NCBI RefSeq assembly: GCF_014642075.1 | Contig: NZ_BMIK01000017.1 | Location: 1-64,000, forward strand | Reading direction: 5' to 3' | Origin: Parapedobacter defluvii | Lineage (GTDB): Bacteria; Bacteroidota; Bacteroidia; Sphingobacteriales; Sphingobacteriaceae | DNA: 64,000 nt | Made by a program: the position numbers and the translations under genes | Shown here: positions 33,730-42,008 of the stretch, in pieces | Layout of the letters: the number at the start of each line of letters is the position of its first letter | Numbering within the stretch: position 1 is the first letter of the stretch | The notes under the pieces: generated by a model | The model's database searches: none | The model's input: the letters and a program-made list of their open reading frames with translations, nothing else | What the model was told of the DNA's origin: nothing

Positions 33730-34872
33730 ATGATACTGATTGTAGACGACAAGATTGAGAACATAACGGCCCTGACAAAAATCCTGATTTCGCAAAATTT
33801 CGATGTGGACTCAGCTTTGTCGGGAGAGGAAGCCCTGAAAAAAGTGCTCAAAAACGAGTATCAGCTTGTCATACTGGATGTGCAGATGCCGGGCATGGAT
33901 GGATTCGAAGTAGCCGAAGCGATTTCGGGAATCCGCAAAACCAGTGAACTGCCTATTATTTTTCTTTCAGCGGTAAATGTCAGCAAGGCATTCATCACCA
34001 AAGGATACACATCCGGGGGCCATGACTACCTGGTGAAACCGGTAGATCCTGACATTCTCGTACTCAAAATACGTACCTTCATCAAACTCCAGGAACAGAC
34101 CAAAGAACTTGCCCGCATCCAGCAGGACCTGCGTAACGAAATCGAGCAGCGCAAACATGCGGAAGAAAAGAAGGATGAGCTGATGGGTATGGTGAGCCAC
34201 GAAGTAAAAACGCCGTTGACCTCTGTAAAGGCTTACATCCAGCTCGCAGGGGTAGCGGTACACAGCAACCGGATGGAAAATGCCCTCCAGTTTATCAATA
34301 AAGCGGATAGCCAGATAGATAAACTCAACCAAATGATGACCGCTTTGCTGGATATGGCAAAAATGGAGGCAGGAATGCTGGATTTCAATGTCGGGGAGTT
34401 TAATCTCAATCAATTGGTAGACGGCGCACTGGATATTTTTATACAAAGCAATCCGGAAAGGCAGGTGGTGCGGACGGGAGATGCAGACATCGTCCTGCGC
34501 GGGGACCTGCTCCGGCTGGAACAGGTGATTCTCAATTACCTCTCCAATGCCGCAAAGTATTCACCCGAAACGGAAACCATCGGTGTTGCCATTCAGAGGA
34601 GAGCGGATAACGACGTGGAGATCTGTGTAACGGACAAAGGGATCGGCATTGCCGAAGAAGACCAGGGCAATCTCTTTAAAAAGTTTTACCGAACCGAGCA
34701 ATCCATTGCCGAATACCGTGGGATGGGAATGGGACTTTACCTGTGTGCGGAAATCGTCAAATTCCATGGCGGGACATACGGCGTGAAAAGTAATCCCGGG
34801 GGAGGATCTACCTTTTATTTTACGTTGCCCATTGAGCTGGATGAACCGATTGTTAACCCTTCAATTGCATGA
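33730..34872 (+). CDS. Receiver-histidine kinase protein
   Basis: The ATG at 33730 begins the receiver domain exactly (MILIVDDK); the frame is open 45 bp upstream, but only with a TTG start. The 380-residue cytoplasmic protein has an N-terminal receiver (about 1-120, phospho-acceptor Asp50 in VILDVQMPGMDG), a short coiled coil, a HisKA domain (His157 in VSHEVKTPLTSVKAY) and a HATPase domain (about 265-375, with N-, G1- and G2-box motifs NYLSNAAKYS, DKGIGI and GMGMGLYL). An N-terminal receiver on a kinase suggests it is controlled by phosphate from another kinase. It overlaps the next gene by 4 bp (ATGA), so both should be made together and may form one phosphorelay. Confidence 0.94.
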   Translation: MILIVDDKIENITALTKILISQNFDVDSALSGEEALKKVLKNEYQLVILDVQMPGMDGFEVAEAISGIRKTSELPIIFLSAVNVSKAFITKGYTSGGHDYLVKPVDPDILVLKIRTFIKLQEQTKELARIQQDLRNEIEQRKHAEEKKDELMGMVSHEVKTPLTSVKAYIQLAGVAVHSNRMENALQFINKADSQIDKLNQMMTALLDMAKMEAGMLDFNVGEFNLNQLVDGALDIFIQSNPERQVVRTGDADIVLRGDLLRLEQVILNYLSNAAKYSPETETIGVAIQRRADNDVEICVTDKGIGIAEEDQGNLFKKFYRTEQSIAEYRGMGMGLYLCAEIVKFHGGTYGVKSNPGGGSTFYFTLPIELDEPIVNPSIA

Positions 34873-37800
34873 AAAGCAACACAAACAGAAACCTGAAAAT
34901 CGGCTTCGGCTTATCGATTCTCTTGTTGATCTTCAGTTCACTGATTGCCTACCTCTGCATCGACAGATTGCTGGAAAATTCGGCATTGGTGCGCCAAACC
35001 AATCAGATAACCCGCACGCTTGAACAAGTGGTAGCGAGCATCCAAGAAGCAGAGACCTCCGAACGGGGCTACCTGATTACGGACAACGTTCTGTATCTCG
35101 ACCCTTATTCTGCCGCCTGCCAACGGGCGCACCAGTTATTGGATGAAGTGATCCTCCAAACGAAGGACAATCCGGTACAGCTGGAAGCCGGGCAGAAACT
35201 GAAGGAGACCTTAAGCCTGCGCATCGAGCGTATGAATGCGATGATCGATGCCAAGGAAAAAACCGACACCATCAGCGAAAAAGACATGGAAGTCGGCCGG
35301 GCCTATATGGAAGATATCCGTACACTATCCAACCAGATGATTACCGAGGCCACCGGTCAGTTGCAGATGCAAACGGAAATACGCGACCGGTTTGCCCGGT
35401 ATACGCCCGGCGTCATCGTATTGGCGGCGATGCTGGCTATCCTGATTGCGGTGGTATTTTACATACGGATTGTTCGGGACATGGCCGAACGCAATGCGCT
35501 GCACACCGCCCTGGAAGAACAGGACCTGCAGATGAAGCAACGGCTTTCCATCATACGGGAAATTGCTTCCCAGATCTCAGCCGGTGATTATTCGGTGCGG
35601 ATCAACGACGACGAGAAGGATACGCTGGGGAGCCTGGCAGGCTCACTTAACCGGATGGCGGAGTCGCTCGCCCTGTCTTTCGAGCGTCTTGCAAACAACG
35701 AATGGCTGCAAAGCGGTGTGGGGGATCTGAATGAGAAAATGGTGGGCGAAAAACAGGTGGAGACCCTCTGTGAAGACATCATTACTTTCCTAGCCGAATA
35801 CACGGGCTGCCATACAGGCGCGGTTTACCTACTGAACGAGCATCACCTCGTTCTGCAAAGCGGATATGCATTGCAGAACGATAAGGTGCTCCGTATTGCT
35901 TCCGGACAGGGTATCGTGGGCCAATCGTTACGGGATAAAAAGGCGATCGTGCTAACGGATATTGATGAACATTCGGTCATCATTTCGCATGCGAGTGGCG
36001 GCATCAAACCCGCAGGTGTAATCGCCTTTCCGATTTTCCACGAACGCGAGGCAATCGGCGTCATTGAGCTGGCAGCATTACAGCCCTTCTCCAAGCAGTC
36101 GCTTTCCTTTTACAACCTGGCAGCACCCAACATCGGTACCGCCATTTACGGAGCCCAAAGCCGTAAAAAATTGCAGGAACTGCTTGAAGAAACCCAATCC
36201 CAGGCGGAAGAGCTGCAAGCCCAGCACGACGAGCTGGAAAACCTGAATTCTGAGCTGGAAGCTCATACCCAGAAGCTCCAGGCATCTGAGGAGGAACTCA
36301 AGGTACAGCAGGAAGAGCTCCAGCAGAATAACCTGGATCTGGAGGAGCGGAACCGGGTAATCCGTGAACGCAACGCGGAAATCCTGGCCAAAGCCAAGGA
36401 ATTGGAACTAAGCTCGCAGTACAAGACCGAGTTTATGGCTAATATGTCGCATGAACTGCGGACTCCGCTGAATTCAATCCTGCTGCTTTCACGTTACCTG
36501 ACCGAAAACAGTGAACAGAATCTAACGGAAGATCAAATAGAATCTGCCCGTGTTATCTATAACTCGGGCAATGGCCTGCTGCAGCTCATCGATGAGCTGC
36601 TCGACCTTTCTAAGATCGAAGCAGGCAAAATGGACGTTGACTATACCGAAGTAAGCCTGGCCGACGTACTTAACAACCTGGAGAGTACCTTCCTGCCGGT
36701 GGCCAACGACAAGAAACTCGACCTGCAGATCACACACACCCTGCCGGATGGGTTCTTGCTAGATACCGACCGGATGAAGCTGGAACAGATCCTGAAAAAC
36801 CTGCTTTCCAATGGACTGAAATTCACCTCCAAGGGGCATGTTAAGCTGTCTGTTGCAAAAAGTACCCAAGACCCTGAATTGTTGGAATTTAGCGTTGAAG
36901 ATACCGGTCCGGGTATTCCCGAAGAGAAGCGCTCACTCATCTTTGAGGCATTCACACAGGGTGATGGCTCCACCAAGCGGAAATACGGGGGTACCGGCCT
37001 GGGGCTTTCGATCAGCCGGCAATTGGCCCGCCTGCTGGGTGGTGAAATTTACGTGACCAGCAAACCGGGCCAAGGCAGCACCTTTACGTATACCGTACCG
37101 GTGTCCAAACCCCAACCCAAAGAACAGGATGCTGCCGAGCAGCCGCTTCCTTCTCCTTCGCCTTACCTGGTGCCCGTGGTACCCGATCCTGTGCCCGATG
37201 ACCGGGACAGCCTGACCCCGGAAGACCACTTGATCCTCATCGTGGAAGATGATACCGTTTTTGCACGCGAATTACTGCGGTTTACCCATAGCCAACACTA
37301 TAAAGGAGTAATCGCGGTACGGGGTGACGAGGCCCTGGACCTGGCCATCCGGTATGCGCCAAGGGCGATCCTGCTAGACATCAAATTGCCGGTTAAAGAT
37401 GGCTGGCAGGTCATGGACGAACTGAAAGCAAACCCGCAGACCCGGCACATACCGGTGCACGTCATGTCGTCGCTGGAAGCAAAGAAAGAAAGCCGCGCAC
37501 ATGGGGCCGTGGATTTCTTCAGCAAGCCGATTGCGATCACGCACATGCGCGAAATGTTTAAAAAACTGGAGACGATCTGGGCGGACGGTCCCAAAAAAGT
37601 GCTCATCGTTGAAGAAAACACCAAACATGCCGAAGCGTTGGCTTACTTCCTGCAATCGTTTCAGATCTCTTCGAGCATAAAACACACGGTGGATGAAAGC
37701 GTAACGAGCTTGTTGGGCAACGAAGCCGAATGTGTGATTCTGGACATGGGCATACCCGCCAAAAATCCGTATGACCTGCTGGAAACGGTCAAACAAAATC

Positions 37801-38402
37801 CGGGGCTGGAAGACGTGCCCATCATTGTATTTACCGGCAGGAACCCTTCTCCAGCCGAGGAAATGCATATCAAGCAATATGCGGATTCCATCGTGGTTAA
37901 AACCGCCTATTCTTACCAACGGATTATTGATGAGGTGGCAATCTTCTTACACCTGGTGGAAACACAGCAGGATAACCTCACAAAAACGGGTCAACTGCAG
38001 CTTTCCGCACAGGATGTGCTGCGTGGCAAAACGGTGCTGATTGCCGATGACGATATCCGCAACATCTTCTCGCTGACCAAAACGTTGGAAAACCTGGGGA
38101 TGCAGGTAATATCGGCTACTGACGGCCGGGAAGCGCTGGAAAAACTAGAGGAACACCCCGAAACCAACGCCGTGATCATGGATATGATGATGCCGCATTT
38201 GGATGGCTATGAAAGCACCGCCAAAATCCGGAACCACGGCCGTTTCAATCGTTTACCGATTATTGCCGTGACGGCAAAAGCCATGATGGGCGACCGCGAA
38301 AAATGCATTGCTGCTGGAGCTTCCGACTACATTTCCAAACCCGTGGACATAGACCAATTGATTTCGTTGCTGCGCGTGTGGCTATACGATGAACATGCGT
38401 AG
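34869..38402 (+). CDS. CHASE3-HAMP-GAF hybrid histidine kinase with three receivers
   Basis: The 1177-residue membrane protein has two transmembrane helices (about 10-30 and 185-207) flanking a CHASE3 sensor, then HAMP (about 215-275), GAF (about 290-430), a long coiled coil (about 435-515), HisKA with His528 in MSHELRTPLNSILLL, HATPase (to about 760) and three receiver domains with acceptor Asp837, Asp959 and Asp1105. The second receiver is less typical: its acidic pair is Glu-Glu and the loop after the Asp is altered, so it may be weakly active. The last two domains are often found in multistep relays or cell-stress control. Start ATG overlaps the previous stop. No separate DNA-binding output gene lies nearby. 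Confidence 0.94.
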   Translation: MKSNTNRNLKIGFGLSILLLIFSSLIAYLCIDRLLENSALVRQTNQITRTLEQVVASIQEAETSERGYLITDNVLYLDPYSAACQRAHQLLDEVILQTKDNPVQLEAGQKLKETLSLRIERMNAMIDAKEKTDTISEKDMEVGRAYMEDIRTLSNQMITEATGQLQMQTEIRDRFARYTPGVIVLAAMLAILIAVVFYIRIVRDMAERNALHTALEEQDLQMKQRLSIIREIASQISAGDYSVRINDDEKDTLGSLAGSLNRMAESLALSFERLANNEWLQSGVGDLNEKMVGEKQVETLCEDIITFLAEYTGCHTGAVYLLNEHHLVLQSGYALQNDKVLRIASGQGIVGQSLRDKKAIVLTDIDEHSVIISHASGGIKPAGVIAFPIFHEREAIGVIELAALQPFSKQSLSFYNLAAPNIGTAIYGAQSRKKLQELLEETQSQAEELQAQHDELENLNSELEAHTQKLQASEEELKVQQEELQQNNLDLEERNRVIRERNAEILAKAKELELSSQYKTEFMANMSHELRTPLNSILLLSRYLTENSEQNLTEDQIESARVIYNSGNGLLQLIDELLDLSKIEAGKMDVDYTEVSLADVLNNLESTFLPVANDKKLDLQITHTLPDGFLLDTDRMKLEQILKNLLSNGLKFTSKGHVKLSVAKSTQDPELLEFSVEDTGPGIPEEKRSLIFEAFTQGDGSTKRKYGGTGLGLSISRQLARLLGGEIYVTSKPGQGSTFTYTVPVSKPQPKEQDAAEQPLPSPSPYLVPVVPDPVPDDRDSLTPEDHLILIVEDDTVFARELLRFTHSQHYKGVIAVRGDEALDLAIRYAPRAILLDIKLPVKDGWQVMDELKANPQTRHIPVHVMSSLEAKKESRAHGAVDFFSKPIAITHMREMFKKLETIWADGPKKVLIVEENTKHAEALAYFLQSFQISSSIKHTVDESVTSLLGNEAECVILDMGIPAKNPYDLLETVKQNPGLEDVPIIVFTGRNPSPAEEMHIKQYADSIVVKTAYSYQRIIDEVAIFLHLVETQQDNLTKTGQLQLSAQDVLRGKTVLIADDDIRNIFSLTKTLENLGMQVISATDGREALEKLEEHPETNAVIMDMMMPHLDGYESTAKIRNHGRFNRLPIIAVTAKAMMGDREKCIAAGASDYISKPVDIDQLISLLRVWLYDEHA

Positions 38403-38410
38403 CAAGCGGG

Positions 38411-39742
38411 CTACGCAACCAGCGCCTGCAACGCTTCGTTTACCCGGTCAAAGCCGTAGGTGGCTACCACCCGGTCAAACGCTTGGCGGATTTCGGCATT
38501 GCAGAGGTTTCCGATACTCCCTTCATGCGTATGGTTTACTTCTTTTTGGGGTTTGAATGTACCGGCTTCAATGGCCAGGCCGATGTTGCGGTACGCCTCC
38601 CGGAACGGGACGCCGCGGAGCACTTCGTTGTTGACAACTTCCACACTGAAGAGGTAGTCGTACCTGGGATCATCGAGAATCCCCTCCTTAACCTGGATAT
38701 TTTCAAGCATAAAAGCTGTGATCTCCAAGCACTCATTCAGCGAACCGAATGCGGGGAACAGGTTTTCTTTGAGAAGCTGCAGATCCCGGTGGTATCCCGA
38801 CGGCAGGTTGGTGGTCATCAACGCAATTTCATTGGGCAAGGCCTGTATTTTGTTGCAGCGTGAGCGCACCAATTCGAAGACATCCGGATTTTTCTTATGC
38901 GGCATGATACTGGAGCCGGTGGTGAGGTGATCGGGAAAGGTGATAAAACCGAAGTTCTGATTCATATACAAACATACGTCCATTGCTAACTTGGCAAGGG
39001 TGGCCGCGATGGCGCTCATGCCCTGCGCGAGGATACGTTCAGTTTTTCCACGACCCATCTGGGCATAAACAACGTTGTAGTTAAGGCTGTCAAAACCGAG
39101 CAGCTCCGTGGTCATCTGGCGGTTAAGCGGAAAAGAAGATCCATACCCTGCCGCAGAACCCAATGGATTTTTGTTACACACTTTCCACGCGGCCTGTAAC
39201 AGCTCCAGATCATCCACCAGGCTCTCCGCATAAGCACCGAACCAAAGGCCGAATGACGAGGGCATGGCGAGCTGCAGGTGTGTATAGCCAGGCAACAGCA
39301 CCTGTTTGTAACGTTCGCTCAACGTGATCAACCGGTCGAACAATACTTCGGTATTTTTGACCAGCGTTTCGATTTCGGCGCGGAAAAACAACTTGAGATC
39401 TACCAACACCTGGTCGTTGCGCGACCGGCCGCTGTGAATTTTCTTTCCTGCTTCGCCCACGCGTTTTGTCAACAACAGCTCGACCTGCGAATGCACATCT
39501 TCCACCCCCTCGTCAATGGTGAATTCGCCGGCTTTGACTTCGTGGTACAACTGCTTAAGCCCCTCCTGAACCCGCTTCAGGTCATCGCTATCCAGCAAGC
39601 CGATACTGTGCAACATGCGGGTATGCGCCAACGAGCCCAAAATATCTGCTGCGGCGAGCTGCAGGTCAAGCAACCGGTCATTGCCCACGGTAAACGATTC
39701 AACAAACTGATTTACATCGGTATTCTTTTGCCAGATTTTCAT
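38411..39742 (-). CDS. argH: Argininosuccinate lyase
   Basis: The enzyme splits argininosuccinate into arginine and fumarate, the last step of arginine synthesis. From the ATG at 39742 (MKIWQKN, the normal start of Bacteroidota ArgH) it has 443 residues. An in-frame upstream ATG at 39781 would add 13 atypical residues. Family marks: the SGRSRNDQV block (about 107), the TPGYTHLQ-like LLPGYTHLQLAMPSSFG, and the fumarate-lyase signature GSSIMPHKKNPD (about 265-276) carrying the catalytic Ser. No other arg gene lies in the window. It converges with the hybrid kinase gene, with 8 bp between the two stops. Confidence 0.96.
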   Translation of the reverse strand: MKIWQKNTDVNQFVESFTVGNDRLLDLQLAAADILGSLAHTRMLHSIGLLDSDDLKRVQEGLKQLYHEVKAGEFTIDEGVEDVHSQVELLLTKRVGEAGKKIHSGRSRNDQVLVDLKLFFRAEIETLVKNTEVLFDRLITLSERYKQVLLPGYTHLQLAMPSSFGLWFGAYAESLVDDLELLQAAWKVCNKNPLGSAAGYGSSFPLNRQMTTELLGFDSLNYNVVYAQMGRGKTERILAQGMSAIAATLAKLAMDVCLYMNQNFGFITFPDHLTTGSSIMPHKKNPDVFELVRSRCNKIQALPNEIALMTTNLPSGYHRDLQLLKENLFPAFGSLNECLEITAFMLENIQVKEGILDDPRYDYLFSVEVVNNEVLRGVPFREAYRNIGLAIEAGTFKPQKEVNHTHEGSIGNLCNAEIRQAFDRVVATYGFDRVNEALQALVA

Positions 39743-39972
39743 TCGAATAAATTGTTTTTTTAAAGGCAATGAAGCTTGCATAAATTATTTTTCACATCTT
39801 GCATGCTTTCAGCGGCGTTCAAGAGATCGCTTCGCTTAGTTCATATCCTTTGGTTATGGTAATTTATGCAGGTTTCATATGCGTTTCTTCGCTTTTCGCG
39901 TGAAATTTCTTCCCGTCGCCAAAAATACAAATAGCTTGCGGGATTTTGGCCCGTTGGCGTATATTTTAGCGT

Positions 39973-39996
39973 AATGCCTGTTTTACAGGCATTTTT
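39973..39996 (+). terminator. Plus-strand terminator hairpin without an obvious gene
   Basis: AATGCCTG and CAGGCATT form a perfect 8-bp stem with a 5-nt loop, followed by TTTTC. On the minus strand there is no T-run, so it acts only on plus-strand transcripts, although the upstream annotated gene (argH) is on the minus strand. It may protect the promoter at 40061 from antisense read-through. Confidence 0.6.
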
Positions 39997-40026
39997 CTTG
40001 CTAAAAGGTATAAAGCAAATCAATAG

Positions 40027-40042
40027 GTGAGTGTTTACTCAC
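40027..40042. promoter_or_regulatory. Inverted repeat GTGAGT-N4-ACTCAC upstream of a promoter
   Basis: A perfect 6-bp inverted repeat with a 4-bp spacer, extended on both sides by TA, lies 18 bp upstream of the -33 element at 40061. The size and spacing resemble operators of TetR-type repressors. No TetR gene is in the window. Confidence 0.45.
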
Positions 40043-40060
40043 TTATTTTTAAAAAAACTT

Positions 40061-40091
40061 TTTGCGTTAATCATTTATATTCATACGTTTG
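40061..40091 (+). promoter_or_regulatory. Perfect Bacteroidota promoter in a gene-free region
   Basis: TTTG (40061-40064), exactly 19 bp, TACGTTTG (40084-40091). Transcription would start about 40096-40099 and run to the terminator at 40263-40307. Confidence 0.7.
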
Positions 40092-40096
40092 TAGCC

Positions 40097-40307
40097 ATGA
40101 CAGGGGAAAATGGTTTGGTTCAAACACTTTTTAACTTGGTTTGAGAAGTAAGTGAATCATAAATTACTCGATATTGTAAACATAAATTGATGATAGACCG
40201 CCATGTCTCAAAACTGGGATAACACTCGCTAACCAGTTATAAACCTATTTGTTTATTTTTTTGCAAAAAACGGCAACAAGCATGGGAAAGCTTGATGCCG
40301 TTTTTGC
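40097..40307 (+). ncRNA. Candidate structured RNA of about 210 nt
   Basis: Bounded by a perfect promoter and a strong terminator, this stretch has internal hairpins (TCAAAC/GTTTGA near 40130-40155; AACTGG at 40212-40217 with CCAGTT at 40233-40238). The only frames are very short: a 15-codon one from the ATG at 40097 and a 10-codon one later. Positions 40229-40247 (CTAACCAGTTATAAACCTA) match the susC leader element and are complementary to the small RNA at 11554-11572. It may be a regulatory RNA, a decoy for that small RNA, or the leader left behind by a lost susC gene. It does not match an RNA family that I recognise. Confidence 0.4.
40263..40307. terminator. Bidirectional terminator
   Basis: A long stem of about 17 bp (GC-A-rich arm 40263-40281 with arm 40290-40307, one bulge and one mismatch) has A-runs and T-runs on both sides, so it works on both strands. 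On the minus strand it lies 19 bp after the Crp/Fnr stop and should end that gene. On the plus strand it ends transcripts from 40091. Confidence 0.85.
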
Positions 40308-40325
40308 TTTATACGGTTATCACGG

Positions 40326-40916
40326 TTAACTTTTCTGGGTGGCCAGCCTGCGCCTGATTTTGCTTAGAAACTCTGGAGTCATTCCCAGATAGGCAGCGAT
40401 ATAGTGCTGTGGAATGCGTAGTGCAATCTTGGGGTACTGTTTTATAAATTCGACATACCGCTCTTCGGCTGTTTGGGCCAAGGTACGAATAAGACGATGT
40501 TCCAGAGCAGACAGATGACGCTGGATCATTAACCGGAACACGCGCTCGAACTGCGGAACACGCTTCAGCAACTCTTCCTTGCGGGCGGGATTCAGCGTTA
40601 ACAATTCGCTGTCTTCCATGGCTTCAATATACAGCAGACTGGGTTTGCGCTCGTGGAAACTGCCTATATCACTCACCCACCAATCTTCGATGGCGAACTG
40701 CAGGATCACCTCACTGCCGTTTTCATCAATGTAATAGCTGCGGATACAACCGCTGACAATATACGCCTCAAAATCACATACCTCTCCCTCCCGCAGCAAC
40801 AACTGCTTTTTCCGGACAGACCTTGGCTTAAGCAGGCTATTGAATATAGCGATCTCTTCGGACGAAAAGCGGCCGCATCGATTTACATATTCATCAATAG
40901 CCGTAAAACCAACCAT
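40326..40916 (-). CDS. Crp/Fnr-family transcription regulator
   Basis: From the ATG at 40916 the product is 196 residues, the usual size in Bacteroidota; the frame is open to 41006 but the extra residues have no family match. The N-terminal cyclic-nucleotide-binding-like beta-roll (about 20-115) contains REGEVCDFEAYIVSGCIRSYY, but the phosphate-binding Arg-Ala pair of true Crp is missing, so cAMP is unlikely to be the ligand. The C-terminal part has the winged helix-turn-helix (RIPQHYIAAYLGMTPEFLSKIRR, about 165-190). It is divergent from the dioxygenase/hydrolase pair and is a likely local regulator of it. Confidence 0.9.
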   Translation of the reverse strand: MVGFTAIDEYVNRCGRFSSEEIAIFNSLLKPRSVRKKQLLLREGEVCDFEAYIVSGCIRSYYIDENGSEVILQFAIEDWWVSDIGSFHERKPSLLYIEAMEDSELLTLNPARKEELLKRVPQFERVFRLMIQRHLSALEHRLIRTLAQTAEERYVEFIKQYPKIALRIPQHYIAAYLGMTPEFLSKIRRRLATQKS

Positions 40917-41050
40917 AATACTGCCCGATATTGGAAATTTACCTCCCATCAAACTTACTGTTTTTTTCATTTCAACTCCAAACACCGGAATGCAATTTCT
41001 TGTCATAGGTTAATGTGCCACGATGAGGGGCTGCCTACCTTTGTACCAAA

Positions 41051-41056
41051 CAGGAG
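41051..41056 (+). promoter_or_regulatory. Shine-Dalgarno sequence before the dioxygenase gene
   Basis: CAGGAGGA, with its core at 41051-41056, lies 8 bp before the ATG at 41065. It is a full Shine-Dalgarno sequence, which is rare in this window and in Bacteroidota generally, and it decides the start. A TACCTTTG -7 element at 41036-41043 is followed closely by this site; the -33 is poor. Confidence 0.6.
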
Positions 41057-41064
41057 GAATACAC

Positions 41065-42003
41065 ATGGAAAATAAAATTTTGGGGATACACCACATTACA
41101 GCCATTGCAGGTGATGCCCAGCGGAACCATGATTTTTACACCCGCGTCTTAGGCCTACGGATGGTCAAAAAGACGGTAAACTTTGATGACCCCGAAACAT
41201 ACCACTTCTATTTTGGCGATGAAACGGGAACACCAGGCACGATTCTTACGTTCTTTCCCTGGGGCAACCGGGTACGTCGGGGGTGGCGTGGCACCCAACA
41301 GGTAACGGAAATCGGATACGCTGTGCCGGAAGGAAGCTTGGCGTTCTGGAAGGAACGGCTGGAAAAAAACCACGTCATCCTTAACAATGTGGCCTCAAAA
41401 TTCGGAGAGGAATACCTCACTTTCCTGGATCCGGATGGGCTCAAACTGGAACTTACCGTACCCAAAGAGGCAGACACGCGCATACCCTGGGAAACCGCTG
41501 AAGTGAAAGCGGAACATGCTACGCGCGGATTTCACCACATTACGATTACGACTGTTAAAAAAGACGCCACGGCACGTGTGCTGACCGATATTTTTGGATA
41601 CCGGCTATTACAACAGGAAGTCAACCGTTTCCGCTTCGTTACCGATGCGGTGAAACAGGCCGCGCTCGTCGACCTAGTAGAAGCACCGGGAGAATCCGTT
41701 GGATTTGTAGGCGGCGGATCGGTGCATCATGTGGCCTTCCGCGTAAAAGACGAGGCTACCCTCATGCTATTCCGCGAAAAAGTGCTTGCACAGGGACTGA
41801 ACATTACGGAAAAAATAGACCGGAATTACTTCTATTCCCTGTATTTCCGCGAACCGGGCGGTGTGCTGTTTGAGATTGCCACAGATAACCCCGGCTTTAC
41901 CGCCGACGAAGCCGTCGGTGATCTGGGCACGGGCCTGAAATTACCCTCACAATACGAGGGGTACCGGAAACGCATTGAAAGTGTGCTACCGCAATTGGAT
42001 TAG
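41065..42003 (+). CDS. Ring-cleaving dioxygenase-like VOC protein (MhqO/MhqA type)
   Basis: The 312-residue cytoplasmic protein consists of two VOC modules: HHITAIAGDAQRNHDFY (first metal-side His, about residue 9) through LELTVP, and FHHITITT (about 155) through HHVAFRVKD and VLFEIATD (second His and Glu). This is the arrangement of Bacillus MhqA/MhqO-type glyoxalase/dioxygenases, which take part in resistance to hydroquinones and electrophiles. The gene is followed within 5 bp by a hydrolase of MhqD type, the same pairing as in Bacillus mhq operons. Substrate is inferred from that analogy. Confidence 0.9.
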   Translation: MENKILGIHHITAIAGDAQRNHDFYTRVLGLRMVKKTVNFDDPETYHFYFGDETGTPGTILTFFPWGNRVRRGWRGTQQVTEIGYAVPEGSLAFWKERLEKNHVILNNVASKFGEEYLTFLDPDGLKLELTVPKEADTRIPWETAEVKAEHATRGFHHITITTVKKDATARVLTDIFGYRLLQQEVNRFRFVTDAVKQAALVDLVEAPGESVGFVGGGSVHHVAFRVKDEATLMLFREKVLAQGLNITEKIDRNYFYSLYFREPGGVLFEIATDNPGFTADEAVGDLGTGLKLPSQYEGYRKRIESVLPQLD

Positions 42004-42008
42004 TGATC

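Larger units (their letters stand above)
39743..40325. other. 583-bp gene-free region with several transcription signals
   Basis: No convincing protein gene is present between argH and the Crp/Fnr gene. The stretch holds, in order, a plus-strand terminator hairpin (39973-39996), a TetR-type inverted repeat (40027-40042), a perfect promoter (40061-40091), a candidate RNA (40097-40307) and a bidirectional terminator (40263-40307). The 39743-39960 part shows nothing clear beyond being the argH leader. The density of signals suggests a small-RNA gene or the remains of a regulated gene. Confidence 0.6.

Noticed and set aside
39841-40023. 60-codon minus-strand frame between argH and the candidate RNA
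   Set aside because: It runs through a terminator hairpin, and its translation has no recognisable character.
40120-40160. GGTTCAAAC segment considered as a tRNA T-loop
   Set aside because: No acceptor stem, anticodon arm or CCA context can be built around it.
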